Positions 16,981 through 25,835 of a DNA stretch of 36,172 bases are shown one piece after another. Location of the stretch: contig JYHA01000029.1 of assembly GCA_000970895.1 (NCBI GenBank), positions 1,759 through 37,930 of the forward strand. The letters run 5' to 3'. The first letter of the stretch is position 1; each line of letters opens with the position of its first letter. The position numbers and the translations under genes are program-made. This stretch comes from Candidatus Arcanibacter lacustris (lineage in GTDB: Bacteria > Pseudomonadota > Alphaproteobacteria > Rickettsiales > Arcanibacteraceae). Under the pieces are notes generated by a model, which ran no database searches, was not told the DNA's origin, and saw only the letters and a list, made by a program, of their open reading frames with translations.

Positions 16981-18734
16981 TGCGTAAGTTTAAAAATTTC
17001 ATAGTAGTTTGGGCTTCTGTCTTGTTAATAATATTTGCTGCTACTTATGCTGCTGGTTTTGTTGGATTGTATCTTGTATACAATCAATTTGTATGGAATT
17101 TGTTATATACAGATTTAAGCATATTCCTCTTTATATATAACAATTGGACTGCGCTAACTTATGATGCAGATGCTTATTTGATACCAAAAATGTTTGGAAG
17201 TTTGGCCTTGTCATATCTTATGACAGCTATTGGTTTTTATCTTTTTGGCTATAAATTAATGGCATGGAAACCATTTCCTGAAGCGGAATCAGTTTTCGGT
17301 GATGCTAAATGGGCAGATAGTGGCGATATTAAGCGTGCAAATCTTCGTTCTAAAAAGGGTATGTTACTTGGTGCTGATAAAGATGGATTATTTGTAGTTG
17401 ATGGTTATCAACATGCTCTGTTATTTGCGCCTACTGGATCGGGAAAAGGTGTGGGTTTTGTAATTCCTAATCTTTTATATTGGGAAGATTCAGTAATAGT
17501 TCATGATATTAAACTTGAAAACCATGCTCTTACTAGTGGTTGGAGATCTTCAATTGGCCAAAAAGTATTTATCTGGAGTCCATCAGAACCTGATGGGGTT
17601 ACTCATTGCTATAATCCCATTGATTGGATCAGTAGCAAACAAGGACAAATGGTGGATGATGTGCAGAAAATTGCCAATCTTATTATGCCAAAGCGAGAAT
17701 TCTGGGAGAATGAAGCAAGAACTTTATTTGTAGGCGTGGTGTTGTATTTATTAGCTGTACCTGATAAAACTAAATCATTCGGTGAAGTAGTTCGTACAAT
17801 GCGTAGTGATGATGTGGCTTATAATCTATGCGTGATACTTGATACTATAGGTAAAGACTTGCATCCTGTGGCTTATATGAATATTGCAGCCTTCTTACAA
17901 AAAGCAGATAAAGAACGTTCGGGCGTTATTTCTACCATGAACTCGTCTTTAGAATTATGGGCTAATCCTTTGATTGATACGGCTACTGCTTCTAGTGATT
18001 TTAATATTCAAAATTTCAAAAAAGAAAAAACTACTGTTTATGTAGGTTTGACGCCTGATAATATTAAGCGCCTTGAACCTTTGATGCAGGTATTCTATCA
18101 ACAGGCAACTGAATTCTTAAGTCGTAAAATTCCAGATCCTAAAGAAGATCCATATGGTGTGATGTTCTTAATGGATGAGTTTCCAACTTTAGGTAAAATG
18201 GAGCAATTTAAAACTGGTATTGCTTATTTTAGGGGTTACAATGTTAGGTTGTTCTTGATTATTCAAGATACAGAGCAGCTAAAAGGAACTTATGAAGAAG
18301 CTGGCATGAATTCATTCTTATCAAATGCTACTTATCGTATTACTTTCTCTGCTAATAATATGGCAACGGCGAATTTAATTTCTCAATTATGCGGTAATAA
18401 ATCAGTAGAGCAAGCATCTCATAACAAGCCTGAGTTCCTTGATCTTAATCCTGCATCTAAAACCATGAACGTATCACAAGCACAAAGAGCATTATTATTG
18501 CCACAAGAAGTTATCTTGTTGCCTAGGGATGAGCAGATTGTGTTGATTGAATCCTTCCCTCCAATTAAGTCTAAGAAAATTAAATATTATGCTGATAGTT
18601 TCTTTAAAAAGCGCCTGCTCCCTGCAACGCCAATTCCTACTCAAGTGCCATTCGATCCAAGAAATACCCCTGTGGAATCTGATGAAGTAGATGAAATGGA
18701 GTCTGAAGATAATGTTGAAGAGTCAGTTAGCTAG
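16977..18734 (+). CDS. virD4: Type IV coupling protein VirD4
   Basis: Inner-membrane ATPase that receives substrates and passes them to the secretion channel. Two membrane segments lie at about residues 9-32 and 72-92, Walker A APTGSGKG is at 151-158 and Walker B VMFLMDEFPTLGK is at 395-407 with the conserved Asp400-Glu401. The 585-residue length matches Rickettsiales homologues. The C-terminus is acidic (ESDEVDEMESEDNVEE), which could act in effector recognition; that role is inferred. It is the last gene of the block, and no virB3, virB4, virB6 or virB7 is in the window. Confidence 0.95.
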   Translation: MMRKFKNFIVVWASVLLIIFAATYAAGFVGLYLVYNQFVWNLLYTDLSIFLFIYNNWTALTYDADAYLIPKMFGSLALSYLMTAIGFYLFGYKLMAWKPFPEAESVFGDAKWADSGDIKRANLRSKKGMLLGADKDGLFVVDGYQHALLFAPTGSGKGVGFVIPNLLYWEDSVIVHDIKLENHALTSGWRSSIGQKVFIWSPSEPDGVTHCYNPIDWISSKQGQMVDDVQKIANLIMPKREFWENEARTLFVGVVLYLLAVPDKTKSFGEVVRTMRSDDVAYNLCVILDTIGKDLHPVAYMNIAAFLQKADKERSGVISTMNSSLELWANPLIDTATASSDFNIQNFKKEKTTVYVGLTPDNIKRLEPLMQVFYQQATEFLSRKIPDPKEDPYGVMFLMDEFPTLGKMEQFKTGIAYFRGYNVRLFLIIQDTEQLKGTYEEAGMNSFLSNATYRITFSANNMATANLISQLCGNKSVEQASHNKPEFLDLNPASKTMNVSQAQRALLLPQEVILLPRDEQIVLIESFPPIKSKKIKYYADSFFKKRLLPATPIPTQVPFDPRNTPVESDEVDEMESEDNVEESVS

Positions 18735-18737
18735 TAT

Positions 18738-18811
18738 GTGACTTACGTAGGTTGGCGATGACAACTGGGGGCTACCTCTTTCTTATCCTAAAACTCACGT
18801 AATTTGTCAGT
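18738..18811. repeat. Imperfect inverted-repeat element after virD4
   Basis: TGACTTACGTAGGTT on the left and the complement of AACTCACGTAATTTGTCA on the right form imperfect terminal inverted repeats (shared TTACGT and TGAC with a short gap). The interior is richer in G+C than its surroundings and includes GATGACAACTGGGGG. It resembles a small decayed mobile element, but there is no second copy here to confirm it. Confidence 0.35.
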
Positions 18812-18885
18812 TGATTATTATTCTTGCTTGATTTAAGATGCGTAAAATTAAGATACGTACATATAAGCAAGGATTTAATTTAACT

Positions 18886-19890
18886 ATGAATAATTTTCAA
18901 ACTGATTTAGTAATTATTGGGGCGGGGCCTGTTGGAATATTCGCTGTATTTCAAGCGGGTATGTTAAAAATCAAAGCCCATGTAGTTGATGCTTTGGATT
19001 TTGTTGGTGGGCAATGTAATGCTCTTTATCCAGAAAAGCCAATTTATGATATACCAGCTTACCCAAAAATTGATGGGCAAGATCTAATCGAGCAATTAAA
19101 AATTCAGGCAAGCGCCTTTGATCCAGTCTATCATTTGGGTCAGTCAGTTGAATCATTAGAGAAAAAAGATCAGTTATTTATTGTTAAAACTTCAAATGGT
19201 ACAGTGATTTCTGCAAAGTCGGTTATAATTGCTGCTGGTTGCGGTGCTTTTGGACCAAATCGTCCTCCTCTTGATGATATTGAATTATATGAAAATAAAT
19301 CTGTATTTTATATGGTAAAATCCCGTGAAGCATTTCGTGGTAAGAAGATAGTAATTGCAGGTGGTGGTGATTCTGCAATTGACTGGGCTTTATCTTTAGC
19401 TGAGGTGGCTGATAAATTATATTTAATACATCGTAGACAAAAATTTAAATGTGCACCAGATAGTCTTGATAAGTTGCACAAATTAGAAGCTGAAGGTAAG
19501 ATTGAACTTGTTGTTCCTTATCAATTACATAGTTTAAAAGGTAATGATGGAATGTTGGAGAAAGTGTTAGTATCTGATTTAGATAATAACATCAAAGAGT
19601 TGGATGCTGATATTTTATTGCCTTTCTTTGGCTTGTCTATGGATCTTGGTAATATTAATAATTGGGGCTTGAAATTACATAAACATGCAATTGAAGTAAA
19701 TCAAGAAACAATGGAGACTAGTATCCCTGGAATATTTGCCATTGGTGATGTTGCTCATTATCCAAGCAAACTAAAATTGATTTTGACTGGATTTGCAGAA
19801 GCAGCATCGGCTGCTCATGCTATTTATCCGATGATATATCCAGACCAAGCTTTGCATTTTGAATATTCTACCACTAAAGGAATATCATAA
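18886..19890 (+). CDS. Ferredoxin-NADP reductase (thioredoxin reductase-like type)
   Basis: FAD-dependent oxidoreductase that moves electrons between NADPH and ferredoxin. The FAD motif DLVIIGAGPVGIFAVFQAG is at the N-terminus, GGQCNALYPEKPIYDIPAYP follows, the NADP motif VIAGGGDSAIDWALSLA is central, and the second FAD segment SIPGIFAIGDVAHYP is near the end. The thioredoxin reductase CxxC active site is absent between these, as expected for this reductase type. I chose ATG 18886 (334 residues) because the FAD motif normally lies within ten residues of the start; AAGGA at 18869-18873 precedes it. ATG 18838 would add 16 basic residues. The 7Fe ferredoxin at 32690 could be a partner. Confidence 0.9.
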   Translation: MNNFQTDLVIIGAGPVGIFAVFQAGMLKIKAHVVDALDFVGGQCNALYPEKPIYDIPAYPKIDGQDLIEQLKIQASAFDPVYHLGQSVESLEKKDQLFIVKTSNGTVISAKSVIIAAGCGAFGPNRPPLDDIELYENKSVFYMVKSREAFRGKKIVIAGGGDSAIDWALSLAEVADKLYLIHRRQKFKCAPDSLDKLHKLEAEGKIELVVPYQLHSLKGNDGMLEKVLVSDLDNNIKELDADILLPFFGLSMDLGNINNWGLKLHKHAIEVNQETMETSIPGIFAIGDVAHYPSKLKLILTGFAEAASAAHAIYPMIYPDQALHFEYSTTKGIS

Positions 19891-19894
19891 ATCA

Positions 19895-20779
19895 ATGAAT
19901 GCATTTGTAATTAATGGCACAGAAACAGCCCGTATAATGAGAGAGCAATTAGCCATTAAGGTAGGGCTATTAAAAGAAAAATATAATCTAACTCCTTCAT
20001 TGGCTGTGATACTGGTTGGTAATGATCCAGCTAGTGAAGTTTATGTTAGAAATAAAGTAAAATTTTCTCAAGAAACTGGCATTGATTCAGAATTGCATCA
20101 TTTTCCTGCTGATATTAGTCAGGATGATCTGATCGCTAAAATCGAATCATTGAATAATAATGAATCTATTCATGGGATTTTAATTCAACTACCTCTTCCT
20201 TCTCATATTAATGCTACTAAAGTGATAAATATTATAGATAGTAATAAAGATGTAGATGGTCTTGGTTTTATCAATGCAGGGAAATTAGCTACAGGTGCTG
20301 CTGGATTATTCCCATGCACTCCTCTTGGTTGCATGAGTCTGATCAAAGCTTATATCCCAAATTTAGATGGGAAAAAAGCAGTAGTAGTTGGTTGTTCCAA
20401 TATTGTAGGAAGACCAATGGCGCAGATGTTGTTGAGACATAATTGCACGGTGACAATTTGTCATTCTAAAACTGTTGATATTGAAAGTGAGACTAGTACT
20501 GCAGATATTTTAGTAGTAGCATCAGGAAAGCCTGGACTTGTCAAGCAACACTGGGTAAAGAAGGGTGCAATTGTCATTGATATTGGCATTACTCGTGTAA
20601 CGGATGATCAAGGAAAAGCAAAATTATATGGAGATGTTTCTTTTGAAGAAGTATCTCAAGTAGCCGGATTTATAACTCCTGTGCCAGGCGGGGTAGGGCC
20701 TATGACTGTTGCCTATCTGATTAGCAATACTATCGATGCTGCTTGTAATAGTAAGCAGGTTGATCTCACCTCGATTTAA
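19895..20779 (+). CDS. folD: Bifunctional methylenetetrahydrofolate dehydrogenase/cyclohydrolase
   Basis: Interconverts 5,10-methylene-, methenyl- and 10-formyl-tetrahydrofolate, feeding purine and formyl-methionine synthesis. The substrate segment YVRNKVKFSQETGI carries the family's catalytic lysine, and HGILIQLPLPSHI, DGLGFINAGKL, VVGCSNIVGRPMAQML and PVPGGVGPMTVAYL follow in the normal order. From ATG 19895 it is 294 residues, the usual size. The frame stays open back to a TTG at 19859 inside the reductase gene, but the ATG at 19895 fits the family N-terminus. It starts four bases after the reductase stop, so the two are probably cotranscribed. Confidence 0.95.
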   Translation: MNAFVINGTETARIMREQLAIKVGLLKEKYNLTPSLAVILVGNDPASEVYVRNKVKFSQETGIDSELHHFPADISQDDLIAKIESLNNNESIHGILIQLPLPSHINATKVINIIDSNKDVDGLGFINAGKLATGAAGLFPCTPLGCMSLIKAYIPNLDGKKAVVVGCSNIVGRPMAQMLLRHNCTVTICHSKTVDIESETSTADILVVASGKPGLVKQHWVKKGAIVIDIGITRVTDDQGKAKLYGDVSFEEVSQVAGFITPVPGGVGPMTVAYLISNTIDAACNSKQVDLTSI

Positions 20780-20820
20780 CGCCAATTCTTAAAGTCATTA
20801 TCTCATATTTTGCAAAAGAA

Positions 20821-20853
20821 TTGACATTGACGCGCAAATAAAATAGATATCAT
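20821..20853 (+). promoter_or_regulatory. Putative promoter of the ankyrin gene
   Basis: TTGACA (20821-20826) is directly followed by TTGACG (20827-20832), and TATCAT (20848-20853) lies 15 bases after the second hexamer. A perfect AT palindrome, AAAATTTAAATTTT, follows before the gene. The -35 boxes are good but the spacing is short, so this is tentative. Confidence 0.4.
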
Positions 20854-20894
20854 AAAAATTTAAATTTTATATAATTTGTAACTGGAATAATTTT

Positions 20895-23765
20895 ATGAGT
20901 GGAGAATTGAAAGAAGTTTGCGGGGCTACTTTCGCAAGATTTATTGAGAAAGAACAAATTGATGAATTGGTAAGTTTTTATAAGCAAAATGAACAATCGA
21001 TAACACATGACTCAAAAGCTTATATTTTAAGTTATGCAGTTAATTATTATTTGATAGTTAAGAATAATAAGAAAGGATATGCTCTTTTAACAAAATTATT
21101 AGAAGGAACGGGCATAGATGTTAATATTAAGGATAACCAAAGCAATAGTCTGATGGTTTTGGTTGCTCGTAGTGGTAATGAAAAATTATTCAAATATTTT
21201 GTAAGTCATGGAGCTGAAATCAACAATATAGATGCTTATAATAATAATGCATTAGAATATGCCTCTGATAGTGGAAATTATGATTTTTTAGGTTATGTAC
21301 TTACTTTGATAAAGGATCGAGAAGAGAAGCAAGGAAGAATTGATAAGCTTCTATTACATGCTGCGTGTAATAATAATATTGAATTAGTTAAATTTTGTTT
21401 GAGAAATGGAGCTGATGTAAATTATTCAGATCATGACAAAGATACTGCATTAATTGCTGCGGTTTTGAATAATAATCTGCTGATGATAAAGATTCTTGTT
21501 GCTCATAAGGCGGCTCTTAGTCCGAAAAATATAAAAAACAATGATTCATTACAATTAGCAGTCTATCTTAAATATCATGAAACAATAAAATATTTTATAG
21601 AACAATATAAAAAGGAAGATGTTCCTTTAGAAGAATGGATTGAGGTACTAAAGTTTGCTATTAAGTATAATCACTCAGATATCGTAAGTAATCTTATTAA
21701 GAAAAATTTGGTAAAAGTTGATGAGTTGCTTGAAAGTAAAACTACTCCTTTAATGCTTGCTGCATCTTTAGATCGTGTTGAAATAGTGAAGTTATTATTA
21801 TCAAAAGGTGCTGATATAAATCATGTAAATGAAGTTGGTTTTACTGTTCTTGCATTTGCTGCTCGTCAAGGCTCGGTTAAATCTGTTGAAGTATTACTTT
21901 CATATGGAATGATCGATGTTAATTGTCAAATAAAAAACACAATGACGGCCTTGATTTGGGCTGCTCATGCTAAGCCTGAGAAGTTAGATATACAAGGTCC
22001 GGTCGATCCCATGGAAATCAAACAAAAAATGTTTGATACTGTAAGTCTTCTTTTGGAGAATGGTGCTGATGTTAACGCCATAGGAAAAGATGGAATCACA
22101 GCTCTTATCACTGCGGTCAATAAAAAAGATAATTTGGAAATTATAGAATTGTTATTAAAGTATAAGGCAGATGTTAATGCTAAAGATAATGGAGGTATTA
22201 CAGCCTTAATGGTTGCTGTTTTTAAAGATCAGGAAGATGCATTCAAATTACTAATCAATTATGGAGCTGATGTTGATGCAAGAAGTAATGAAGGTTCGAG
22301 TATTGCTGATTTTGCCTCAAATAATCCAAATGAAATATATTTGTCTTTAATTAGATGGACTATCTTAAATAGAGTTATATCTGAAAAGGCTAAAAAAATA
22401 CAAAATTCTAATATTATCTCAAATAAAGAATTAGTTGTAGTTGAAAAAGTAACTGAGGCTGTGGTACCTGATCAATCTTCAGAAGAGGGATTAATAGAGT
22501 TTGAACAAAATTTAAAAAAGATTTTAGATAAAAAAGCCAATAAAACTCAAGTTAAGCAATTAATAGAGCTCATGAGTGTAGAGGGAAATTTAGAAAAATT
22601 TGAGGCAGTAATAACTAATTTTAAATCTGAAGATATTTTAAGAATAGTTCAAAAACTTGCTGCACAAGAAGAATTGCTTCAGAGTCTTTTTAAGATAAGA
22701 CCTGTTAAATATCATATTATTTCATTGATAAATAGTAGGGAGGGTCTTGGAAAAATAAGTGGAATCTTAGAATATATGAGATATTGTGAAAAAGATGATT
22801 TAATAAAATTATTGGATGAATATTTATCTACACATTTATCAATAGATCCAGGATTAATGAGTGTCTGGCAAAGTAATGTGTTGACCAAAATCAATCAGTT
22901 TAATCAAAAAGAGCTAATTTTCATTTTAGAAAAACTAGTTTTGACTGCTTGTGATGACGTTAATATGTTTAAGATAATTTTTGAAAAATTATCTGCTAAT
23001 TTAAACGAACTGGATCCTAATCAGTTTTTAAATATTATATTTTTATGCGATACATTACAAAGATCTAATATTTATAGCTGTAAAAGTTTCTTATATGAAT
23101 TGCTTCATGTCGCTAAATATCATCTTGATAAATTTGATTCTGAAACTTTAGTTGATTTCCAATATTATGTTTCTAATCTACCATTTAATGAAAAAACCAA
23201 AGACAGGTTAGCTGTTGGTGAGATAGTAAAACTTATAGATAATAAATGGACTAGAGAGGCAGAAGAATCTTTGGCCTCTGAGAGTGACTTTGTGGTGAAG
23301 TATCCAGATTTAACTATGTTTTTAGATAGATCTATTTTTGCTATAAAGTCCTTTATTGAAGAAGGTGGCTTGTTAGGATCTTGTGCTGCTATATATAGTC
23401 AGTTAACTCAAGGATGGGCAATTAATCGCATTCCAAAAGCTTTGTATGTGTCTGTTTTAGACTTATACTCACAAATTAAGAATTATCAAGATAACATAAA
23501 TCATGAAGATAATGCGCTAAGTAAGTTATATGATTTATTATTAGCATTAAATATACAATTTGAAAATACTGGTGGTTTTTATGGTCCGACCTATTATCCC
23601 GGATATCCTGTCCCTAATCCAGATGATTATTCAGGAGGTGGAGGAGGGGATGTCGGAGTTGTAGGAGCTGGAAATAATTATCTTCCCGATAGTTCGGTTG
23701 TTATTAATATTCCTGTAGTAATGGGTGCTAACTTTACAGAGGAGGCTTATGATAAATATGCCTGA
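20895..23765 (+). CDS. Large ankyrin-repeat protein, candidate effector
   Basis: A 956-residue protein whose N-terminal half (about residues 75-495) contains around a dozen ankyrin-type repeats, the best being TPLMLAASLDRVEIVKLLL, GITALITAVNKKDNLEIIEL and GITALMVAVFKDQ, with GADVN or GADIN turns. Ankyrin arrays bind proteins. The second half has no recognised domain: it is mainly charged and helical, then ends in a Tyr/Pro segment (FYGPTYYPGYPVPNPDD), a Gly-rich patch and a short hydrophobic tail. No signal peptide or membrane helix is evident. In Rickettsiales such proteins include known or suspected type IV effectors, and virD4 ends about 2 kb upstream. The effector role is inferred. Shine-Dalgarno GGAAT precedes ATG 20895. 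Confidence 0.85.
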   Translation: MSGELKEVCGATFARFIEKEQIDELVSFYKQNEQSITHDSKAYILSYAVNYYLIVKNNKKGYALLTKLLEGTGIDVNIKDNQSNSLMVLVARSGNEKLFKYFVSHGAEINNIDAYNNNALEYASDSGNYDFLGYVLTLIKDREEKQGRIDKLLLHAACNNNIELVKFCLRNGADVNYSDHDKDTALIAAVLNNNLLMIKILVAHKAALSPKNIKNNDSLQLAVYLKYHETIKYFIEQYKKEDVPLEEWIEVLKFAIKYNHSDIVSNLIKKNLVKVDELLESKTTPLMLAASLDRVEIVKLLLSKGADINHVNEVGFTVLAFAARQGSVKSVEVLLSYGMIDVNCQIKNTMTALIWAAHAKPEKLDIQGPVDPMEIKQKMFDTVSLLLENGADVNAIGKDGITALITAVNKKDNLEIIELLLKYKADVNAKDNGGITALMVAVFKDQEDAFKLLINYGADVDARSNEGSSIADFASNNPNEIYLSLIRWTILNRVISEKAKKIQNSNIISNKELVVVEKVTEAVVPDQSSEEGLIEFEQNLKKILDKKANKTQVKQLIELMSVEGNLEKFEAVITNFKSEDILRIVQKLAAQEELLQSLFKIRPVKYHIISLINSREGLGKISGILEYMRYCEKDDLIKLLDEYLSTHLSIDPGLMSVWQSNVLTKINQFNQKELIFILEKLVLTACDDVNMFKIIFEKLSANLNELDPNQFLNIIFLCDTLQRSNIYSCKSFLYELLHVAKYHLDKFDSETLVDFQYYVSNLPFNEKTKDRLAVGEIVKLIDNKWTREAEESLASESDFVVKYPDLTMFLDRSIFAIKSFIEEGGLLGSCAAIYSQLTQGWAINRIPKALYVSVLDLYSQIKNYQDNINHEDNALSKLYDLLLALNIQFENTGGFYGPTYYPGYPVPNPDDYSGGGGGDVGVVGAGNNYLPDSSVVINIPVVMGANFTEEAYDKYA

Positions 23766-23771
23766 AGGGAC

Positions 23772-23828
23772 GGGTGTTTAAAAATAATATGTTATGATTT
23801 TTTTGCTCTGCTATTATTATAAACACCC
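23772..23828. terminator. Possible shared hairpin between convergent ankyrin and ccmF genes
   Basis: GGGTGTTTA (23772-23780) is exactly complementary to TAAACACCC (23820-23828), and AT-rich segments just inside (AATAATA and TATTATT) can extend the stem. The right arm lies inside the ccmF 3' end. The loop carries a seven-T run. The position suits a two-way transcription end, but the long loop makes this uncertain. Confidence 0.4.
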
Positions 23829-25630
23829 AGCATCGCGCCTATAAATAACATAGCTCCACCCACCCATATGAAACTCATCATGGGTTTATATTGGATTCTA
23901 ACTACTAGTTGGTTGTTCTTCTCGTCATAATCGCCGATGGATATATATAGATCGCCTTTGGGGGTGCTATATATTGCGCATTCGGTGGTATTTGCTTGCT
24001 CTACTGGATAGTGTCTTGTTTCTGGATATAAATATCTGGAATTATTAATCTTGAAATAGGCTTTTCTAATAAGATAATTTTTACCATATTGATAATCGAT
24101 TTTTTCTAATTTTATCTGCCATTTACCATCATAAAAATCTATCACCTCATCTGGCTTCATGACTTTTTCTATTACCTGCTCATGTGAGGTGACTATTGTA
24201 ATTGCTATTACCAAAATAGCAGCGCCTAGATGAGAGATGACCATGGGAGAGATTTTTTTCCTGATAATCATGCTCCATAATAATGAGATAGAAGCACTAA
24301 GACATAGGAAGGATTTGATGCTGTGATCAGAGATTAAATAAGAAATAATCAATATTATAATTATTTGTAGGATGAATGAGATGCTAAGTTTGATTCTATT
24401 TAAACTAGTTCCAATACTTGCAAATAAAATATTAAGCATGATAATTGGGATAAAGATGGAGTTGAAATATGGTGCTCCGATAGTGATGGATTTATTTGTC
24501 ATATATTGGTAAAAAATAGGATAAAGAGTAGCCATGATAATAGTAAAACATCCTGTAGTTGCTACTATATTATTTAGCATCATGAAAGTTTCTTTGGAAA
24601 TAAGTGGCTGTTGATCATTATTCTTTAAATCAGGGTAACGAAAGCTATAGAGGGTAATAGAGGCTATAGCAAAAAATGCTAATACTTCTAAGATAGCAAT
24701 GCCTCGAGTTGGATCAGTTGCAAAACTATGAACTGAGACAATCACATTGGATCTTACTAAAAATGTACCAAGTAGAGACAAGCAAAAACAAGCAATTGCA
24801 AGTAAGATCGACCAGTTAATAGAAGTTGATCTTTTTTGCCATAATATAAGCGAATGAATTAATGCAGATCCTACAATCCAAGGCATGAGAGATGCGTTTT
24901 CTACTGGGTCCCAGAACCAAAATCCTCCCCAGCCAAGTTCTCTATATGCCCAGAGGCTTCCCAAAGTTATGCCTATAGTTAAGAATCCCCAAGCAGTAAG
25001 AGCCCAGATACGCATATTTTTTGCAATATGATTTTCAAAGTTTTTATGTAAGAGGGAGATTATTGAGATTGAATAAGGTATGGAAAACCCCACATATCCT
25101 GCATAAAGAAGCGGTGGATGGCTGGCCAGTCCTACATCTTGCAGTAGGGGGTTAAGACCTTTAGCACTGATATTTTCGGTAAAAATTCTAACAAAAGGAT
25201 TGGAACTTGAGATAATAAAAAATGCAATAAAACCTAAAATTAGCGACTGTAATACCAATATATCGGATTTAAAGCTCTTTTTGTAATTACCAAAAATACT
25301 AAATAATAAGGTGAATAAAGATAATTCCCACCCCCATAATAAGATTGATCCTTCGTGATTACCCCAAAGTCCTGTGATTTTATATAAAAGAGGCATGAGT
25401 TGATGTGAATGTTTTGCAACAAGTAGTACTGATAAGTCAGATACCACAAAAGAGTAGCATAATATAGAAATTGCTAAGGTGAAAAAGACAAATTGCAGGA
25501 TGGTTAGGGTTTTTACTGATTTTGCATATGTATTTCTATCGCCTAATAATTTAATAAAAGGACAGATTATTGTCATTAAGCAACAGATGCTTGCGATATT
25601 TAGCGAAAAATTTCCAATTTCTGGGATCAT
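23792..25630 (-). CDS. ccmF: Cytochrome c maturation protein CcmF
   Basis: Inner-membrane subunit of the system I haem lyase that attaches haem to apocytochrome c in the periplasm. It is highly hydrophobic with a dozen or more membrane segments. The haem-binding tryptophan-rich signature is clear at WGGFWFWDPVENASLMPW, preceded by GLWGNHEGSILLWGW and DVGLASHPPLLYAGYVGF, all diagnostic of CcmF. At 612 residues it is slightly shorter than the common 640-660, with a compact C-terminal periplasmic part. No Shine-Dalgarno is evident. Other ccm genes are not adjacent; ccmC is at 31959, consistent with the scattered ccm genes of Rickettsiales. Confidence 0.95.
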   Translation of the reverse strand: MIPEIGNFSLNIASICCLMTIICPFIKLLGDRNTYAKSVKTLTILQFVFFTLAISILCYSFVVSDLSVLLVAKHSHQLMPLLYKITGLWGNHEGSILLWGWELSLFTLLFSIFGNYKKSFKSDILVLQSLILGFIAFFIISSSNPFVRIFTENISAKGLNPLLQDVGLASHPPLLYAGYVGFSIPYSISIISLLHKNFENHIAKNMRIWALTAWGFLTIGITLGSLWAYRELGWGGFWFWDPVENASLMPWIVGSALIHSLILWQKRSTSINWSILLAIACFCLSLLGTFLVRSNVIVSVHSFATDPTRGIAILEVLAFFAIASITLYSFRYPDLKNNDQQPLISKETFMMLNNIVATTGCFTIIMATLYPIFYQYMTNKSITIGAPYFNSIFIPIIMLNILFASIGTSLNRIKLSISFILQIIIILIISYLISDHSIKSFLCLSASISLLWSMIIRKKISPMVISHLGAAILVIAITIVTSHEQVIEKVMKPDEVIDFYDGKWQIKLEKIDYQYGKNYLIRKAYFKINNSRYLYPETRHYPVEQANTTECAIYSTPKGDLYISIGDYDEKNNQLVVRIQYKPMMSFIWVGGAMLFIGAMLGVYNNSRAKKS

Positions 25631-25686
25631 AATGCTTGGTAGTTTATAAGATTTGACTTATATATTGCAACTAAATAATATAATCC

Positions 25687-25812
25687 ATACCCTTCGCGAA
25701 TGAAAATACTAATTTATTTTTATCGTGCTCCCTGAGTCTTCATGTATGTTTATATACGCTCCGGGCGCTTGACACTCAAAAATAAATTAGTATTTCCATT
25801 CACTTTTGGTAT
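25687..25812. repeat. Long palindromic element, copy A
   Basis: Arms 25698-25721 and 25778-25801 are complementary at 23 of 24 positions, and partial similarity (ATACC outermost) extends to about 25687 and 25812. The 56-base core is richer in G+C and contains CATGTATG and CGCTCCGGGCGC. It fills the spacer between the divergent ccmF and nagZ genes, where their promoters should lie. It shares AAAGTGAAT in the arm and CATGTA in the core with the element at 28484. Confidence 0.75.
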
Positions 25813-25835
25813 GAAATAATATAGGACTAATAGGT

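Noticed and set aside
19859..19894. TTG start giving a longer FolD overlapping the reductase gene.
   Set aside because: ATG 19895 matches the family N-terminus and length.
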